Shown here piece by piece: positions 13,976-16,181 of a DNA stretch of 16,181 bases. Origin of the DNA: Pseudobdellovibrionaceae bacterium (GTDB lineage Bacteria > Bdellovibrionota > Bdellovibrionia > Bdellovibrionales > JAMPXM01); NCBI GenBank assembly GCA_016791465.1, contig JAEUWE010000306.1, positions 1-16,181 of the forward strand, written 5' to 3'. The translations under genes were made by a program, and so were the position numbers. The notes beneath the pieces are model-generated. The model ran no database searches. It had not been told where the DNA came from and was given only the letters and a program-made list of their open reading frames with translations. Each line of letters starts with the position of its first letter. Position 1 is the first letter of the stretch.

Positions 13976-14007
13976 AGCCCTTCGCCTTCCGGCGAGGGGC
14001 TTTTTTA
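13976..14007 (+). terminator. Rho-independent terminator of aconitase
   Basis: AGCCCTTCGCC pairs with GGCGAGGGGCT around a TTCC loop (eleven pairs, one G-T), and the stem is followed by a T-run (14000-14006). It lies 31 bases after the aconitase stop. Confidence 0.93.
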
Positions 14008-14111
14008 TTGAAATCGGGGCATTGGTCTGGCTCGTCATCGTCTCAAAATCAATCACGCATTGAGTCGCCCTGGACTCCTCAGTGCGGATCTTGTTTGTCA
14101 GACTATAAGGG

Positions 14112-15656
14112 ATGTCACGAACGCGTTCTCCCATTTCATCACCATTAACTGGTGAAATAGACCTCTCTCTTTTCTCGATGTCAGATCAGGAGAAGGTTGA
14201 GCGCATGCGCTTCGCGCTCGAAGGCACGCAGCTTGGCATTTGGGATTGGGATCTTCGTCGCAACACGGTTCACTTTGATCGCCGCTGGCTTGAGATGATT
14301 GGTTTGGATCCGTCAACGCCGGGACACTCACTCAAGATGTGGGAGGAGCGAGTTCATCCCGACGATTTACCTAAAGCGATGGATGATATAAAGCGCTATC
14401 TCGATGGGCAAACTCCCTACTATGAGAATGTTCATCGGATGCGACATGCGGATGGTCGCTGGGTTTACATCTTGGACCGCGGTCGAATTTCTGAACGCGA
14501 TAGTAGTGGAAAACCAACACGATTCACAGGCACCCATCTTGATGTCACGATTACAGAGGAGGCCAAGCGCCTCGTTGAAGCGCGCGAAAGTCTGTTTCGT
14601 ACGATTGTGGAGGCGTTGCCGGCGAGCGTTGCGATGCTTGATCGCGATATGCGATACCTTGCTTACTCGCAGGCGTGGCTCACGCAGTACGGTCTTCAGG
14701 GCCAGAATATACTGGGACGAAGTCATTACGAGGTCTTTCCAGAAGTACCGGAGCGGTGGAAACAAGATCACCAAATGGCTCTGGCGGGAACGGCGCTAAA
14801 ATCAGAGCTCGATGTTTTTGAACGGGCTGATGGCACGAAACAGTATTTGAAGTGGGCGATCGAGCCCTGGCGTGAGCCAGGCGGAGAGATCGGCGGCCTC
14901 TTGATGATGACTGAGGATTTGACTGCGACCATTGAAACTCGTGAGCGACTTGAGAGCGCGAGTCGCCTATCGGCTCTCGGCGAGATGGCGGGTGGTATAG
15001 CACATGAGATCAATAATCCGCTGGCGGTCATCACTGGTTTCTGTGAGCGGGTTCGCGATCGGATTGGCAAAGGATTGGCGACGCTCGAGGACATCGATCG
15101 CGACATGACCCGTGTGCTTTCTGGTGTTGAACGAATCTCGAAAATTGTGAACAGCATGCGCTCGCTTGCGAGGGAGCCGCAGAACAAAGAGATTCGACCG
15201 ATGTCGCTCAATAGAGTTCTCGATGAGATTCGCGATCTCTGCTGGGAGCGATTTCGATCGCACGGCGTTGCGATTGAGTTTCAAATTGATGGCGAGCACA
15301 TTGTGCTTGCCGAGCCGACAGGCTTGTCTCAAATTCTGATCAATCTTCTCAACAACGCCCAGCAGGCAGTCAGTACGGCCAAAGAAAAGCGCATTTCGCT
15401 GCAGGTGTTGGTCTCCCGGGGCGGCGACGCACTTGAGATTCATGTGAAGGATAGCGGTCCTGGTGTTTCATCAAAAATTGCAAAGCGAATTTTTGAGCCG
15501 TTCTTTACAACAAAGGAGCCCGGGCAGGGAACAGGTCTTGGACTTTCTTTGTCACAGGCGATTGCGATCCGATTCGGCGGTCAGATCCGCCTGCTTGAGC
15601 CGGTGCCAGGCGGTGGTGCTCACTTTGTTCTCAAGTTGCGCACAGGGAAAATGTAG
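14112..15656 (+). CDS. Soluble PAS-PAS sensor histidine kinase
   Basis: A 514-residue cytosolic two-component kinase with no membrane segment. The first PAS domain spans about 30-148, with LGIWDWDLRRNTVHF and the C-terminal RFTGTHLDVT typical of PAS_3. A second PAS spans about 158-272 (IVEALPASVAMLDRDMRYL, ending MMTEDLT). A helix then leads to the H box ALGEMAGGIAHEINNPLAVI with phospho-acceptor His298. The ATPase domain shows the N box ILINLLNNAQQAV (408-420), DSGPGV (447-452), FEPFFTTK (461-468) and GTGLGLSLS (473-481). No receiver domain or response regulator gene is in the window, so it is an orphan here. The start is uncertain: ATG 14112 lies only a few bases after a TATAAG (14104) that may be a -10 box, and ATG 14178 is an alternative. 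The 3' end overlaps the convergent gene by 37 bases. Confidence 0.95.
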   Translation: MSRTRSPISSPLTGEIDLSLFSMSDQEKVERMRFALEGTQLGIWDWDLRRNTVHFDRRWLEMIGLDPSTPGHSLKMWEERVHPDDLPKAMDDIKRYLDGQTPYYENVHRMRHADGRWVYILDRGRISERDSSGKPTRFTGTHLDVTITEEAKRLVEARESLFRTIVEALPASVAMLDRDMRYLAYSQAWLTQYGLQGQNILGRSHYEVFPEVPERWKQDHQMALAGTALKSELDVFERADGTKQYLKWAIEPWREPGGEIGGLLMMTEDLTATIETRERLESASRLSALGEMAGGIAHEINNPLAVITGFCERVRDRIGKGLATLEDIDRDMTRVLSGVERISKIVNSMRSLAREPQNKEIRPMSLNRVLDEIRDLCWERFRSHGVAIEFQIDGEHIVLAEPTGLSQILINLLNNAQQAVSTAKEKRISLQVLVSRGGDALEIHVKDSGPGVSSKIAKRIFEPFFTTKEPGQGTGLGLSLSQAIAIRFGGQIRLLEPVPGGGAHFVLKLRTGKM

Positions 15657-16181
15657 CGCGTTCGTCCTGACGTCGCCGACAGAATTTCGTAGATCTCAAG
15701 AACTGGACCGTTGAGTTCGAGATCGAGTGTTTTCATATCGGCCATGACTTTCGAGTAGACCTTCCACGGCCCGATTGCCGGGGAGCCATCAAAGCTCGCG
15801 ACGAGCGCATCGCGATGATCGATTGTCGATGTCGAGTAGCCCGCTGGTAAAAGTCCGTTACTGGCGATTGACTTCACTTTGTCGCTAGAGGTGATGCAGC
15901 CACCGCGACTGCGCAATCGGTCTTCATCTACAGTTTCGGGATTGTCATAAAATTCTCCAAAGCTGAGCGAACAGGGCTCGCCGTTTGCCTTTGCCCATGT
16001 TTCAACCTCTGTGATGACCGTCGCAATTTTGTGATAGGCGCCCATGTGGTCTTTTGAGACGACAAAATAGGGACCATCAAAACGACGTTCAATTTGAACG
16101 TCTTTAAAAGCGCCAAGCCGGTATGCCAAAGAGCCAGCAGCGGCAATGGCGAGGGCAAGTGTTGAGCCGATAAGAACGGGC
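15620..16181 (-). CDS. Membrane-anchored GyrI-like effector-binding domain protein (5' end outside window)
   Basis: The frame stays open to the right edge, so the N-terminus is missing. The visible part begins with a hydrophobic stretch, PVLIGSTLALAIAAAGSLAY, that looks like a signal anchor or signal peptide. A soluble domain of about 165 residues follows. The pattern ERRFDGPYFVVSKDHMGAYHKI and SLSFGEFYDNPETVDEDRLRSRGG fits the GyrI-like / AraC effector-binding small-molecule fold, which usually binds hydrophobic ligands. The domain ends with a beta strand EIYEILSATSGRTRYIFPV. An extracytoplasmic or membrane-tethered version is less common than the cytosolic form. A TTG at 16129 could be mistaken for the start but would discard the hydrophobic segment. 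It overlaps the kinase 3' end. Confidence 0.75.
   Translation of the reverse strand, partial: PVLIGSTLALAIAAAGSLAYRLGAFKDVQIERRFDGPYFVVSKDHMGAYHKIATVITEVETWAKANGEPCSLSFGEFYDNPETVDEDRLRSRGGCITSSDKVKSIASNGLLPAGYSTSTIDHRDALVASFDGSPAIGPWKVYSKVMADMKTLDLELNGPVLEIYEILSATSGRTRYIFPVRNLRTK

Overview
The window reads as a chromosomal segment of a Gram-negative bacterium. Several proteins carry signal peptides or lipoprotein signals, the tricarboxylic-acid enzyme is a mitochondrial-type aconitase, and there is a PAS histidine kinase. The gene mix (a bacterial topoisomerase VI pair, mitochondrial-type aconitase, many secreted lipoproteins) suggests a Bdellovibrionota- or deltaproteobacteria-like organism. 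That placement is inference from content, since there is no rRNA in the window. No tRNA, rRNA, CRISPR array, transposase or integrase was found.

Layout. (1) 1-165 is the 3' end of a nitronate monooxygenase-like flavoprotein, followed by a strong palindrome. (2) 299-3823 looks like an accessory stretch. It holds two unrecognised secreted proteins (215 and 525 aa) and an adenosine-deaminase-family gene whose metal-binding start lies upstream of every canonical start codon. The 525-aa gene and the deaminase use AGA/AGG arginine codons freely, unlike the genes further right. (3) 3834-4530 is a hairpin, then a minus-strand bolA-grxD pair, the classic [2Fe-2S] partner proteins. (4) 4531-5530 holds a small HNH nuclease gene convergent with a secreted FKBP-type prolyl isomerase with a long Pro/Thr linker. 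(5) 5677-8756 is a two-gene operon for DNA topoisomerase VI, subunit B then subunit A. This enzyme is typical of archaea and plants and sporadic in bacteria. Subunit B has an added acidic and then Lys/Ala-rich tail, and subunit A has a modified Toprim motif. (6) 8899-11471 is an operon of two lipoproteins, the first a HExxH metalloprotease. (7) 11674-13944 is aconitase with a textbook terminator. (8) 14112-15656 is a soluble two-PAS histidine kinase whose end overlaps a convergent, membrane-anchored GyrI-like gene that runs off the right edge.

The part most worth attention is the topoisomerase VI operon: complete catalytic machinery in a bacterial setting, a histone-H1-like tail containing a 16-residue repeat, and a helically phased direct repeat in the divergent promoter region upstream. 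The accessory stretch at 1126-3823 is the second candidate for something undescribed, because its largest protein matches nothing I recognise.
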